Assembly (NCBI GenBank): GCA_002694465.1
Contig: NZMG01000006.1
Span: 1 to 64,000 of the forward strand
Direction: 5' to 3'
DNA: 64,000 bases
DNA from: Flavobacteriaceae bacterium
Lineage (GTDB): Bacteria; Bacteroidota; Bacteroidia; Flavobacteriales; Flavobacteriaceae
Below are positions 1 to 7,807 of the stretch, piece after piece; within the stretch, counting starts at the first letter, position 1; each line of letters starts with the position of its first letter. Position numbers and translations under genes: made by a program. The notes under the pieces are model-generated. The model was not told the origin of the DNA. It did no database searches and saw only the letters and a list, made by a program, of their open reading frames with translations.

Positions 1-634
1 TTATGTAAATTATAATTGGCAGACCAATTTTAACAATGTGAAAACTCAGGAATTGTTTTTCGAAATTGATTCCAAAAAACTACTAAAAGCATCCGTAAGC
101 TACACCGGGATTGACGATTATACGTATTTCGCTATTGCGGAAGGCGATACCACACCTACACCACATCAGTTTGGCAATAGAGTGGATTATTTAAAAATTA
201 AAGCCGAAAGAGAATTTAAATATGGAAAGTTCGCATTGATGAATACTGTGTTATTTCAGCAAGCTTTAGGGGGAGAAGAAGTATTTAATATTCCGCAGAT
301 TGTAACGCGACAATCCTTATATTTTCAAGACGAATGGTTTAAAAAAGCGGCTTTTATTCAAACAGGAATAGGGTTTAAATATTTCACTGCATACAATATG
401 AATGCCTACGATCCGGTGTTGGCCGAGTTTTATGTGCAAAATGATGAAGAATTGGGAGGATTCCCATTGTTAGATGTCTTCTTTAGTGCGAAAATCCGTC
501 AAACGCGTATCTTTTTTAAATGGGAACACGTAAATCAATTATTCAGCAATACGAGTAATCATTATTCGGCACCCAGTTATCCGTATCGCGACGCAGTGGT
601 ACGTTTTGGGTTGGTGTGGAATTTCTTTTTGTAG
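1..634 (+). CDS. Putative porin, C-terminal part (5' end outside the window)
   Basis: The reading frame is open from position 2, so the gene starts upstream of the window and only about 210 C-terminal residues are seen. The visible part alternates polar and aromatic or hydrophobic residues as in outer-membrane beta-strands, and it ends in the aromatic strand FGLVWNFFL, a usual C-terminus for a Bacteroidota barrel. The length and style fit the Bacteroidota putative porin family, whose members are around 600 residues. An internal GTG at 38 could be mistaken for a start, but the preceding codons continue the same barrel-like sequence. Substrate is unknown. A perfect palindrome follows 5 bp after the stop and may also end transcription. 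Confidence 0.7.
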   Translation, partial: YVNYNWQTNFNNVKTQELFFEIDSKKLLKASVSYTGIDDYTYFAIAEGDTTPTPHQFGNRVDYLKIKAEREFKYGKFALMNTVLFQQALGGEEVFNIPQIVTRQSLYFQDEWFKKAAFIQTGIGFKYFTAYNMNAYDPVLAEFYVQNDEELGGFPLLDVFFSAKIRQTRIFFKWEHVNQLFSNTSNHYSAPSYPYRDAVVRFGLVWNFFL

Positions 635-639
635 AAAAG

Positions 640-673
640 TCCCCTCTTCGAAGAGGGGAATTAGGGGAGATGT
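640..673 (+). repeat. Palindromic repeat R1 with GATGT tail
   Basis: A perfect 20-bp palindrome, TCCCCTCTTCGAAGAGGGGA (640-659), is followed by a G-rich tail ATTAGGGGAGATGT. The same plan, hairpin then TTnnGGGG(R)GATGT, recurs at 1051-1087 on the other strand and at 11329-11359. The tail points toward the DUF559 gene and stops 8 bp from its stop codon. It could act as a transcription terminator, but it lacks a T-run. Confidence 0.75.
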
Positions 674-681
674 AAAAATTG

Positions 682-1047
682 TTATTTGGAAAGATCTATA
701 ATTTTTATTTGAATTTCTTCAATGACGCTTTCCAATTCATTAAAAATTGATTCATTTTTAAAACGAAGAAATCTTAGTCCTTCATTCTCTAACCTATTTT
801 GTCTTTTTGAATCTTCAATAAAAGAATGCTCATGTGTGGATCCATCAACTTCAATCACCAACCCAATTTCATGGCAGTAAAAATCAACTATATAGTCTAG
901 AAGAGGTACTTGTCTATGGAATTCAACACCCAAAGATTTTTTTCTAATATGTTTCCACAAAATTTTTTCAGCAGGTGTTAGATTTTTTCTAAACTCCTGA
1001 GCTCTTTTCTTTAAATCAAATCTGTATTTTATTATTCTATTTGCCAT
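682..1047 (-). CDS. DUF559 / Vsr-like endonuclease-domain protein
   Basis: A 121-aa single-domain protein of the DUF559 family, which has the fold of very-short-patch-repair (Vsr) and PD-(D/E)xK nucleases. Family signatures are visible in order: a basic helical start ending in LTPAEKILWKHIR (about 23-35), FHRQ (43-46), the acidic pair D55 in YIVDFYC and E66 in LVIEVDG, H72/H74 in the next loop, and LRFLRFKNESI near the end. DUF559 proteins are predicted nucleases, but I know of no firmly established cellular role. The gene is tightly bracketed by two inward-facing palindromic repeats, 3 bp before its start and 8 bp after its stop, so it looks like the cargo or enzyme of a small element rather than part of a neighbouring operon. 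Confidence 0.85.
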   Translation of the reverse strand: MANRIIKYRFDLKKRAQEFRKNLTPAEKILWKHIRKKSLGVEFHRQVPLLDYIVDFYCHEIGLVIEVDGSTHEHSFIEDSKRQNRLENEGLRFLRFKNESIFNELESVIEEIQIKIIDLSK

Positions 1048-1050
1048 CTG

Positions 1051-1087
1051 ACATCCCTCCCCAACCCTCCTTTCAAAGGGAGGGAGT
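1051..1087 (-). repeat. Palindromic repeat R2 with GATGT tail, inverted relative to R1
   Basis: Read on the minus strand this is a CCCTCC...GGAGGG hairpin with a TTTG-type centre, followed by the tail TTGGGGAGGGATGT. The tail ends 3 bp before the ATG of the DUF559 gene. Together with R1 it gives the order hairpin-tail-gene-tail-hairpin over 448 bp. The stem is imperfect, with one mismatch near the loop. Confidence 0.7.
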
Positions 1088-1091
1088 TTTA

Positions 1092-2750
1092 TTAAATCGA
1101 ATCCCTCAAAATCTCAATCATTTCTTCAGAAATAGTGTCTATTTGTAAACTATCTCTTTCTTTGGAAACGTCGATATCGGTTCGTGTGGGCCAGATGTCT
1201 TCATCTTTCAATCGTTCGGAAGTTTTCCAGGTTTCCCCCAACTGATTTAAAATAGTGGTCTCCCACTGCGAAGGATGCTTCGAGTCAATCCAAATAACAT
1301 CGCGGTATTGGCAATCCACCAAAGCCAAATCGGGGGTGGAGGCACCATCAAACTTTTTACTATCATCTTTTTTAGCTGCCACTGTACATAACACAAACAA
1401 GCGTTTTCTACCTCCAATTTCTTTGATAAAGGGTCTAAATTCAACTGGTTTATTAACACTCCAATCGTATTCCTTTCTGGATTCAATGACTTTTAAAGGC
1501 ATTGCCGAAACCCCTGCCATTCCTTCTTTTTTAGCTGCGTGGTTGTAATAATATAATTTATCGGTTCCATCTGCAGGAATCATGACACTAAACGAAAGAC
1601 TGGTGCGCTCCTCACCAATTGGTTCCAATCCAAACCAATGATACAATCCGTTAAATGCATCTATATCCATACCGGCAAAGTTGAAATCAGTAACAAAGGG
1701 CTGCCAGTTTTCATCGTCTTGCATATCAGGAATTTTCACTGCCGTTTCCATATTCCAAGGTAGAGGATCGGTAAATCCGGCTAAAAATTTAAGCGACTCT
1801 GCCTGTAATCGAGAAACTTCTTCGGCTAACGTATTTTGTCGAGTTAAATAGGGGTGGTTTTGAGTTTCCTCAGGAGAAATATAGGTTCCTTTTCCAATTA
1901 AAATTCGTTCAAAATAATCTTTTGTGGTATGTTCCCCTGGGTCTATAACCATCACGCCACCGTACGTAGGATAGGGAAAAAAGAATCCTTTCCATTTAAT
2001 TAAGCTTACCACTTGCACCCATTTTCCATCGTCGTTTTTCATATAAAAAACATCACTAGGCTCCATGGTAAACAACTGAAACAAATTAAATCGTTGTACC
2101 ACGGCATTGTAGGTGTTTCGGCTAAAGGCTAGTGATTCTCCTATGGAAAAGGTGACTGGAATACGATTTTCCCCAGAAAAACGCGGAAAGGGAGTCGTAC
2201 TTTCTACCGTAAAAAGTTCTTCGGTGTTGTCATTTATGCGTTGCCACATATATTCTTTGGAAGGCTGAACCGCCATCGTCCATTGATTGGAGGAATCGAC
2301 ACGTACCAATTGCGGAAGGGTAACTTCCTGTGTTTCTCCAATCGATTCGTATGCCATAGTAAGAATATTATTAAAGGGCTGGATACGTTCGTTTTGCGTT
2401 AAGGGAAGTTCGTTGAGTTCTACCAAATTAAGATGTTTATACACATTATAACTTTGCATATAGTCATATAATTTAACTTTCCATCCAAAATACCAGCCTA
2501 TCCCAAAAAAGGCAATAATCCCTAGTAAAATAAGAATGCGTCTTCCTGCACTAGGTGCTTTTCGGAATTTTGAAATTGTAAACCACAAAAACAAACCTCC
2601 AATAATAATGATAAAAATATACCTTCGAAGAAATAACAAGGCAGGTTGATAATCATCCCGTAAAAAGAATAACAATAGCACCAAAAGAATACCGCCTATA
2701 ATGACGAATCTTTTTTGTTTTCTTCCTTTGTTCCAGTAGTTTTTTAGCAT
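1092..2750 (-). CDS. Membrane-anchored protein of unknown function (552 aa), last gene of the AAA+ cluster
   Basis: I do not recognise a family. Three hydrophobic segments lie near the N-terminus (about residues 15-30, 42-58 and 71-88), preceded by a very basic start (KGRKQKR). The remaining roughly 450 residues look soluble, with mixed strands and helices and many Trp/Tyr. No signal peptide, P-loop or metal motif is apparent. The gene lies 85 bp downstream of the 174-aa membrane protein and in the same direction, so it is probably the distal member of the cluster that includes the AAA+ ATPase, though the gap leaves room for its own promoter. The large soluble domain is probably displayed on one face of the inner membrane. 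Function is unknown. Confidence 0.75.
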   Translation of the reverse strand: MLKNYWNKGRKQKRFVIIGGILLVLLLFFLRDDYQPALLFLRRYIFIIIIGGLFLWFTISKFRKAPSAGRRILILLGIIAFFGIGWYFGWKVKLYDYMQSYNVYKHLNLVELNELPLTQNERIQPFNNILTMAYESIGETQEVTLPQLVRVDSSNQWTMAVQPSKEYMWQRINDNTEELFTVESTTPFPRFSGENRIPVTFSIGESLAFSRNTYNAVVQRFNLFQLFTMEPSDVFYMKNDDGKWVQVVSLIKWKGFFFPYPTYGGVMVIDPGEHTTKDYFERILIGKGTYISPEETQNHPYLTRQNTLAEEVSRLQAESLKFLAGFTDPLPWNMETAVKIPDMQDDENWQPFVTDFNFAGMDIDAFNGLYHWFGLEPIGEERTSLSFSVMIPADGTDKLYYYNHAAKKEGMAGVSAMPLKVIESRKEYDWSVNKPVEFRPFIKEIGGRKRLFVLCTVAAKKDDSKKFDGASTPDLALVDCQYRDVIWIDSKHPSQWETTILNQLGETWKTSERLKDEDIWPTRTDIDVSKERDSLQIDTISEEMIEILRDSI

Positions 2751-2782
2751 AGGTTCTGGGTTTAAGGTTTTAGGTTCTGGGT
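2750..2782. repeat. Direct 12-bp repeat in the spacer
   Basis: The 12-mer TAGGTTCTGGGT occurs at 2750-2761 and again at 2771-2782, in the gap just upstream of the 552-aa gene. A related AT/GT-rich stretch follows up to about 2830. It is short, low-complexity sequence with no evident regulatory role. Confidence 0.5.
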
Positions 2783-2835
2783 CTAATTCTTGGGTAAAAA
2801 TACTTTTACCTTTGACCCCTAACCTAGTACCTTCA

Positions 2836-3360
2836 TTACTTAATCATCCCCTTATCCTTTAGGCGGTCGCGGGCACTTTTTTGACTCGGTTCGTTTTGTT
2901 CTTCTAATTTTTCGGGCACTTCTTTGGCCTCTACTTCAATGGTATCTTTCTTTCCTTCAGCTAATTCCTCCACAAAGTCTTTTCCTTTTTCAATGGCTTC
3001 TTTTATGTTCTCTTTTTGCAAGCCTTTGGAGGCACCAAAAAATGCCGCAGCAATATAGGTTCCAATCAAAGTTCCTACTATGGCAGTAGCAACATATTGA
3101 ATTTGAAATATTTGAAAAGGAATAATAAAATTCAAAATGACAGCTACCAACAAAAACAATAAGGTCATCCAAACCAACCGAAGTAAAAAAGGCTGCTGAT
3201 AAACAAATCCTTTGGGATTGTTGTCTTTCATTTGTAACGCTTTAGAGTGCATCAATTTGTTGAAAAAGCGATACAAACGGTTGTTTTTCGATTCTCTCAC
3301 ATAGATGATAATTCCAAATAAAATGGAGGCGATAAATACAATAACTTCTATAGTGATCAT
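2836..3360 (-). CDS. Small membrane protein of unknown function (174 aa)
   Basis: Three hydrophobic stretches are visible: an N-terminal anchor (about 5-21), then two close segments (about 62-80 and 88-108) ending in a small-residue run AAAFFGASKG. The C-terminal third is charged, helical and rich in Glu/Lys (EAIEKGKDFVEELAEG and onward), probably cytoplasmic. No known family is recognised. Its start overlaps the stop of the upstream 417-aa gene by 4 bp (ATGA), which implies translational coupling. It probably anchors or recruits the soluble members of the cluster to the inner membrane, but that is inference from layout only. Confidence 0.75.
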   Translation of the reverse strand: MITIEVIVFIASILFGIIIYVRESKNNRLYRFFNKLMHSKALQMKDNNPKGFVYQQPFLLRLVWMTLLFLLVAVILNFIIPFQIFQIQYVATAIVGTLIGTYIAAAFFGASKGLQKENIKEAIEKGKDFVEELAEGKKDTIEVEAKEVPEKLEEQNEPSQKSARDRLKDKGMIK

Positions 3361-4610
3361 GGCTGGTCTTTTTTGTTATTCTCTAATATACAATCTATTA
3401 CCCAATCTTGGTAGGATTCGGGCCAAGTTTTAAAAGCTTTGTAAAATTCCTCTTTATTGTACCAATATAAATACAATGGGTCTTTCGGAATCATCTCAGT
3501 AAGTAATCGCCAGATGAGTTCTTTTTGTTCTTCTTCTAAGGAGGAATGGGGTTCTAACAAGGCTTTGGTGTATTCTAAAGCTACTACCTCCGAAATATTA
3601 AGCTCCCGTTCTACAATTTTTCGCTGATTGTAAATCTCAACGCTCAAAATCTTCTTTTGCGTTTCTTCATCGAGTTCATTAATATATTTTTTGAACAAAA
3701 ATGGACTGTCCAATACCTCTTTAATGGGATGTTGTAGAGTGCTGCAATTTTCAATAAAAAATTGCTTTTTAATTCGGGCATAGCGTTCTGTTTTTGCGGC
3801 TTTTTTAATATCGAAATCGGCGATGAGGTGATTTACCAATGTAGATGTCAATTCATTATGACTTACATGGAAAAGTGTGACATCGTGCACCGTATCTTTG
3901 ATGGCTTTTTGGAAAATCTCCAGGTCTTCAAAGACAATGATATCGGTGATAAAATCTCTTAACACGAAAATCCCGCCAAAGGCCTTGGTGTAAAAGGACC
4001 CAATATCCAAAACGATGGGCTCCAACTGTAATTTTCTATGACGTAAATCGCCATAGTTTTTAGCCGATTCTAACAACTTTTCATGAAGTTGAAGATCGAT
4101 AAATTTATTGCCTTCGTGGAACGTAGCAACGAGTTCTTTTTGTTCCTTTTGTTTGTTTTGTAAGTCGTGAGTTATGGTAAAACTCAGTGTTATCTTTTTA
4201 TACTGAAGCAAATCAAACGGTGCGTAATAGGCATCAATGTTTTGGTCAAGTTGTACGCAAATAGCCGCATCTTTGGTAATGTCTCTAATTTCTTGTGGAT
4301 ATGCGGCAAAAATGGCTTCCATGATATTTCTATCGAAACTATGAAAAGGATTGTGTACAGGCTTTCCTTCCTGCATTGGGGAAACAATAATCGCATTGCT
4401 GTTGGCCTCCCCTAGATTCAAATAAAAGGGTTCTTTCATTTCTTCGGCAATTTCCGGGCTCCATCCCATCGCATCAATAGAAAAACTAGTGAGTTTTGTG
4501 GGTTGCATACCCAACAATGCCAAGCAGTCGTTGTAGCGTTTTGCCAACGACCCAGAAACGGGAACCAATGCCCCGCCAAATAATCCTGCTGCTTTTAGTT
4601 TATCTATCAA
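3357..4610 (-). CDS. Conserved protein of unknown function (417 aa) in the AAA+ cluster
   Basis: A soluble protein without signal peptide or obvious membrane segment. The N-terminal 60 residues include GLFGGALVPVSGSLAKRYNDCL; the middle is mixed alpha/beta; the C-terminal 150 residues are mostly helical and rich in Glu/Lys. I do not see a P-loop, zinc site or nuclease motif. It resembles a family of uncharacterised Bacteroidota proteins of about this length (possibly the one called DUF6638, a recollection I cannot verify). It is coupled at both ends by 4-bp overlaps, upstream with the AAA+ ATPase and downstream with the small membrane protein. It is therefore very likely made in fixed ratio with the ATPase and may be its adaptor or substrate. 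Confidence 0.75.
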   Translation of the reverse strand: MIDKLKAAGLFGGALVPVSGSLAKRYNDCLALLGMQPTKLTSFSIDAMGWSPEIAEEMKEPFYLNLGEANSNAIIVSPMQEGKPVHNPFHSFDRNIMEAIFAAYPQEIRDITKDAAICVQLDQNIDAYYAPFDLLQYKKITLSFTITHDLQNKQKEQKELVATFHEGNKFIDLQLHEKLLESAKNYGDLRHRKLQLEPIVLDIGSFYTKAFGGIFVLRDFITDIIVFEDLEIFQKAIKDTVHDVTLFHVSHNELTSTLVNHLIADFDIKKAAKTERYARIKKQFFIENCSTLQHPIKEVLDSPFLFKKYINELDEETQKKILSVEIYNQRKIVERELNISEVVALEYTKALLEPHSSLEEEQKELIWRLLTEMIPKDPLYLYWYNKEEFYKAFKTWPESYQDWVIDCILENNKKDQP

Positions 4611-6568
4611 TCTTCGTCTTCTTCAAATTGTTTTCTGGCTTCCAATTGTACATTCAGTTCATGCACTCGCTGATCTACTTTTCGTTTAAAGTCGGTGTCT
4701 GCAATGGTAGCCACATTGTCTAAATACCGAATCACTTCCTGTTTTCTAATCTCTGAAAAGCTTAAACCTTTCATATTCGCTTTCATTAATTCCTGCAACA
4801 TCCCGAACTTAGTATCGTAATCTTTTTTGAAATACAATTCTCCATTTTCAAACCATTCTTTCGGAAGGTCAAAATCCGTCAGGCGAAGTGAAACCGCACT
4901 TTGTATGTTTCGGATATCTCGGGAAGAGAAAAACGGAAACGCCTTTTGAATGTTTTTGTACAATTCGGCATAAAATAAATGTTCGTCGTGTTTGTGTTTT
5001 TCTTCGGTTTCCTCATAAATTTCCAACACACGTTCCTCGGTAGGTTTTTCAGTAGCTTTTAAAATCTCTCCTAAGTTTTTTGCCAAGCCTTGCTCGCTTA
5101 AAAATGTATAATCGCTAGGGTTTTTCATATTCACAAAACCGGGCATGGTTTTTTCAATTTTTCGCCACCACAAATAATCCTGATCTACAAAATCTGGCAG
5201 GGTACGTGCGCCATCTATTTTGAAACGTCCTTGCACACGAGAGATAACCGCTTTATCCAGCATCTCAGGTAGGTTGGTAAAAAGTCCAATGGAACTATTT
5301 CCGTAGTTCACAGCGTAAGCCCCTTCGGTATAACGTAAAAACACCCCAATCACTTCTTTTACCCCAGCAGAAACCCCTTGAGCAGTTCTCTCTTGTAAAT
5401 TGTTTTCTGCATCATCTATAGGTGCAAATATTATTTTTGAAGGGTCTTGCAAAGGCTTCATCCATTGCACCATTTTTTCAGCAGAACCACCTTGAAACGT
5501 CGAAATTAAGGTGTCGGGCATAGGGTGAAACAAAAACGGAATATCGAGATTATCGCAATGTTCTTTTAATCGGGTGGCAATGGCGGCAATCAACATACTT
5601 TTTCCCGTTCCTGGAATTCCGTAGCCCATAAACACAGGCATAAACCCACCCAATTCCTGAAACGGATTCTTTTTGGCAGTGAAATCGTAGCTTAGCATTC
5701 TTTCAGTTAAACGGCGGGCAAAGTGTTTCGCATCTCGGTTTCCAACAATTTCTTCAAATTTAATTTTATTAAACTCCACACTTTTTGCAGTGCCTTCAAA
5801 CACGTTTTCCCATCCCGAAACGGCAAATTCACTTTTTTCAAGTTTGTATGTGCGGTCTGTAATACTTTCGGTGTATTCCAAAGAGCCAATTCGCAATTGA
5901 ATTTCAGCAATAATAGCTTCAAAAAACACGACCGAAAAGTCCAGCATATCCTTGTCGCTGGTAATCATTTCGGGGTGATTTAAATACTTGTCATAATAAA
6001 ATAAAAGGCACGAAACCCCGCGCATAGGGGATTGTAATGAAAGCTCGGGAATACCTGCAAACTTGTTTTTCATCACGCTTAAATCGTCTGTAAGCGGTTT
6101 TAAATCGTATAAAATGCGGTAGGCCGTTCCGTACAACATAAACGCTGTAGCTGTTTGTTGTTTGCTGTCGAATTCTCTTCTTTCGGAAGTATCCAAAGCC
6201 GATTTCCGTTCGTTTAAACTTGTTAAGCCTGAAGCATCATAATAACTATCCCGAAGCCATAACCCCATCGTGATTCCTTCCTGCAGCGCATACAACGCTT
6301 GGTTGAGGTGTAACGGAATAGCCACCGAATCTGGTAATAATTTCTTTTTTAACCCTAAAATGGTTTTAGAAACTGAAATAACCTCACTGGTGCTATTTCC
6401 CGTGGCTTTGGACAAATAGAGCAAAATAGATTCATCTTTTCCGTTTTTATCTCGGTTTTTCGCCTTTAAACTTTGGTCCCATTGCACCCCTTTTAGAAAG
6501 GAGGTAGCCTCATCTCTCAGGGTGTTGAGTTCGGTAATTTTGATGGGAAAAGTAGTATTGTGTTCCAT
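4607..6568 (-). CDS. AAA+ ATPase of the classical AAA type (653 aa)
   Basis: An ATP-driven remodelling enzyme by motif. Residues 1-270 form a helical N-terminal region of unknown family. The ATPase core has Walker A GIPGTGKS (317-324), a pore-loop-like STFQGGSAEK (about 356-365), a Walker B region IIFAPIDDAEN (379-389), sensor 1 in LFTNLPEMLDKAVISR (N432) and a candidate arginine finger R444. The TN...LDxAxxSR pattern matches classical AAA proteins such as FtsH, katanin and Vps4. Walker B is unusual: APIDD replaces the usual hydrophobic run ending in DE(I/A)D. The gene follows the 351-aa gene by 1 bp and overlaps the 417-aa gene by 4 bp. No protease domain or transmembrane segment is visible, so it is likely an unfoldase or disassembly motor acting with its neighbours. 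Confidence 0.85.
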   Translation of the reverse strand: MEHNTTFPIKITELNTLRDEATSFLKGVQWDQSLKAKNRDKNGKDESILLYLSKATGNSTSEVISVSKTILGLKKKLLPDSVAIPLHLNQALYALQEGITMGLWLRDSYYDASGLTSLNERKSALDTSERREFDSKQQTATAFMLYGTAYRILYDLKPLTDDLSVMKNKFAGIPELSLQSPMRGVSCLLFYYDKYLNHPEMITSDKDMLDFSVVFFEAIIAEIQLRIGSLEYTESITDRTYKLEKSEFAVSGWENVFEGTAKSVEFNKIKFEEIVGNRDAKHFARRLTERMLSYDFTAKKNPFQELGGFMPVFMGYGIPGTGKSMLIAAIATRLKEHCDNLDIPFLFHPMPDTLISTFQGGSAEKMVQWMKPLQDPSKIIFAPIDDAENNLQERTAQGVSAGVKEVIGVFLRYTEGAYAVNYGNSSIGLFTNLPEMLDKAVISRVQGRFKIDGARTLPDFVDQDYLWWRKIEKTMPGFVNMKNPSDYTFLSEQGLAKNLGEILKATEKPTEERVLEIYEETEEKHKHDEHLFYAELYKNIQKAFPFFSSRDIRNIQSAVSLRLTDFDLPKEWFENGELYFKKDYDTKFGMLQELMKANMKGLSFSEIRKQEVIRYLDNVATIADTDFKRKVDQRVHELNVQLEARKQFEEDED

Positions 6569-6569
6569 A

Positions 6570-7625
6570 TTATAATTTTAATGCAGGAATTTCGATGGGT
6601 TCTTCGGTTAAAGTATTTAGGAAATCTGGAATTTTATCATAGACCACTTGTATCACACGATGCGGACTGAAAAGATATTTTTTCGGCTTTTGAGCTTCCC
6701 ATATTTGTAGCTCTTGCTTGCTGAAAAAACTACCTTCTTTAAAACTTCCTTTGGTTTCAATATCTTCTACAGTTAAGGAAATAGCGTGTGCCGAAAGATC
6801 AAGCACTTTGTTTACAATCCCCTCCAAAATACAATGAGTTACTTGCAATTCGTCTTTTGCAAACACATTGTGAATAGGGCCTAAATCTATTTTACGAAGT
6901 TTTCTGGGTAATAAATTGGGTAGTTTTTTATCAATGGCGTATGCCATCATATCCAAACTCATGTCTCTATCGGCAACTTTTTCGAGGATTTCATAGATTT
7001 CTTGCGTATATTCTTCTACAGTGGTTTTGTATAAATCAAAGTACATAAAACACACAAAGGGGCGGTTGCTACCCACATCGTAAAACGACCAGCTAATTAA
7101 ATAAGGCGCATTGGGATTGTTTTCAATTTTCTGAATTTTCCCCTGTACAAATCGTTTAAAAATATAGCGAGCGTCCACCGAAGTATAATATACAATCGAA
7201 GCCGCTTGTTCCAATTTTCTTCTGGAAACGGGTGTTTTATATTTTAGTAATCCTTCAAGAAATTCGGCTTTAAGCGTATCTATTTTTGGCAGTTTGGCGA
7301 TATGCTCATTTTTCAAAGCTAAATCGTTTATTAAATACCGAAACTCTAAATAGTTTGGGAAACCCGATTCGGTGACATCAATTTTCATTTTGTCCTCATC
7401 GTTGTACAAATATTTTACTCGGAATGCTTCCAAAGAATAGGTGATCAATTCGCAGTATTGTTCTAAAAATGAAATTTCTAACGGATTGCAAATAGTACGT
7501 TCTGCAATACTTTTAAAAAGTTCCCCAAAAGCATGGTTCACAATTTTAAAGTACACCTGATACTGCTCTTTGGTTTCAAGAACAGCACTATCAAGCGGCG
7601 TAACTATTTGGTTAATGGAAGACAT
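6570..7625 (-). CDS. Conserved protein of unknown function (351 aa) upstream of the AAA+ ATPase
   Basis: A soluble protein, no signal peptide, largely helical in its first 150 residues. The middle (about 165-215) is more strand-like (SWSFYDVGSNRPFVCFMYFDL). No family is recognised and no catalytic motif is evident. Only one base separates its stop from the ATPase start, so the two are almost certainly co-translated. The 182-bp gap on its 5' side holds a repeat and separates it from the coiled-coil gene. It may be the ATPase's substrate-binding partner, but only gene order supports that. Confidence 0.7.
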   Translation of the reverse strand: MSSINQIVTPLDSAVLETKEQYQVYFKIVNHAFGELFKSIAERTICNPLEISFLEQYCELITYSLEAFRVKYLYNDEDKMKIDVTESGFPNYLEFRYLINDLALKNEHIAKLPKIDTLKAEFLEGLLKYKTPVSRRKLEQAASIVYYTSVDARYIFKRFVQGKIQKIENNPNAPYLISWSFYDVGSNRPFVCFMYFDLYKTTVEEYTQEIYEILEKVADRDMSLDMMAYAIDKKLPNLLPRKLRKIDLGPIHNVFAKDELQVTHCILEGIVNKVLDLSAHAISLTVEDIETKGSFKEGSFFSKQELQIWEAQKPKKYLFSPHRVIQVVYDKIPDFLNTLTEEPIEIPALKL

Positions 7626-7644
7626 TTTCTACATTAGTTTTTGT

Positions 7645-7790
7645 CTGGTCGAGCTTTCTTGTTTGGCAGACATGCGTAATCGAATTTATTAGATATTTTA
7701 AATGGATTCCGAATTAAGCTTGCCTACCGCAGGCAGGTTCGAAATGACAAAGAAGATGTAATTATTTTTTGTCACGCGGTGCTACGACAC
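7645..7790. repeat. Spacer with nested palindrome between coiled-coil gene and the rest of the cluster
   Basis: The spacer contains TGCCT-ACCGC-AGGCA (7721-7735), a hairpin extended to 7 bp by its flanks. It sits inside an outer pair resembling ATTCCGAATTAAG ... TTCGAAATGACA (7706-7748). Sequence of this style recurs between genes in Flavobacteriaceae. The arrangement suggests that one small palindromic element sits inside another. A further GC-rich stretch follows at 7771-7797. Confidence 0.5.
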
Positions 7791-7807
7791 GGCGTCCATT
7801 TATTTGA

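Noticed and set aside
640..659. Palindrome R1 as a plain rho-independent terminator
   Set aside because: There is no T-run on either side, and a matching inverted copy bounds the DUF559 gene, so a repeat element explains it better.
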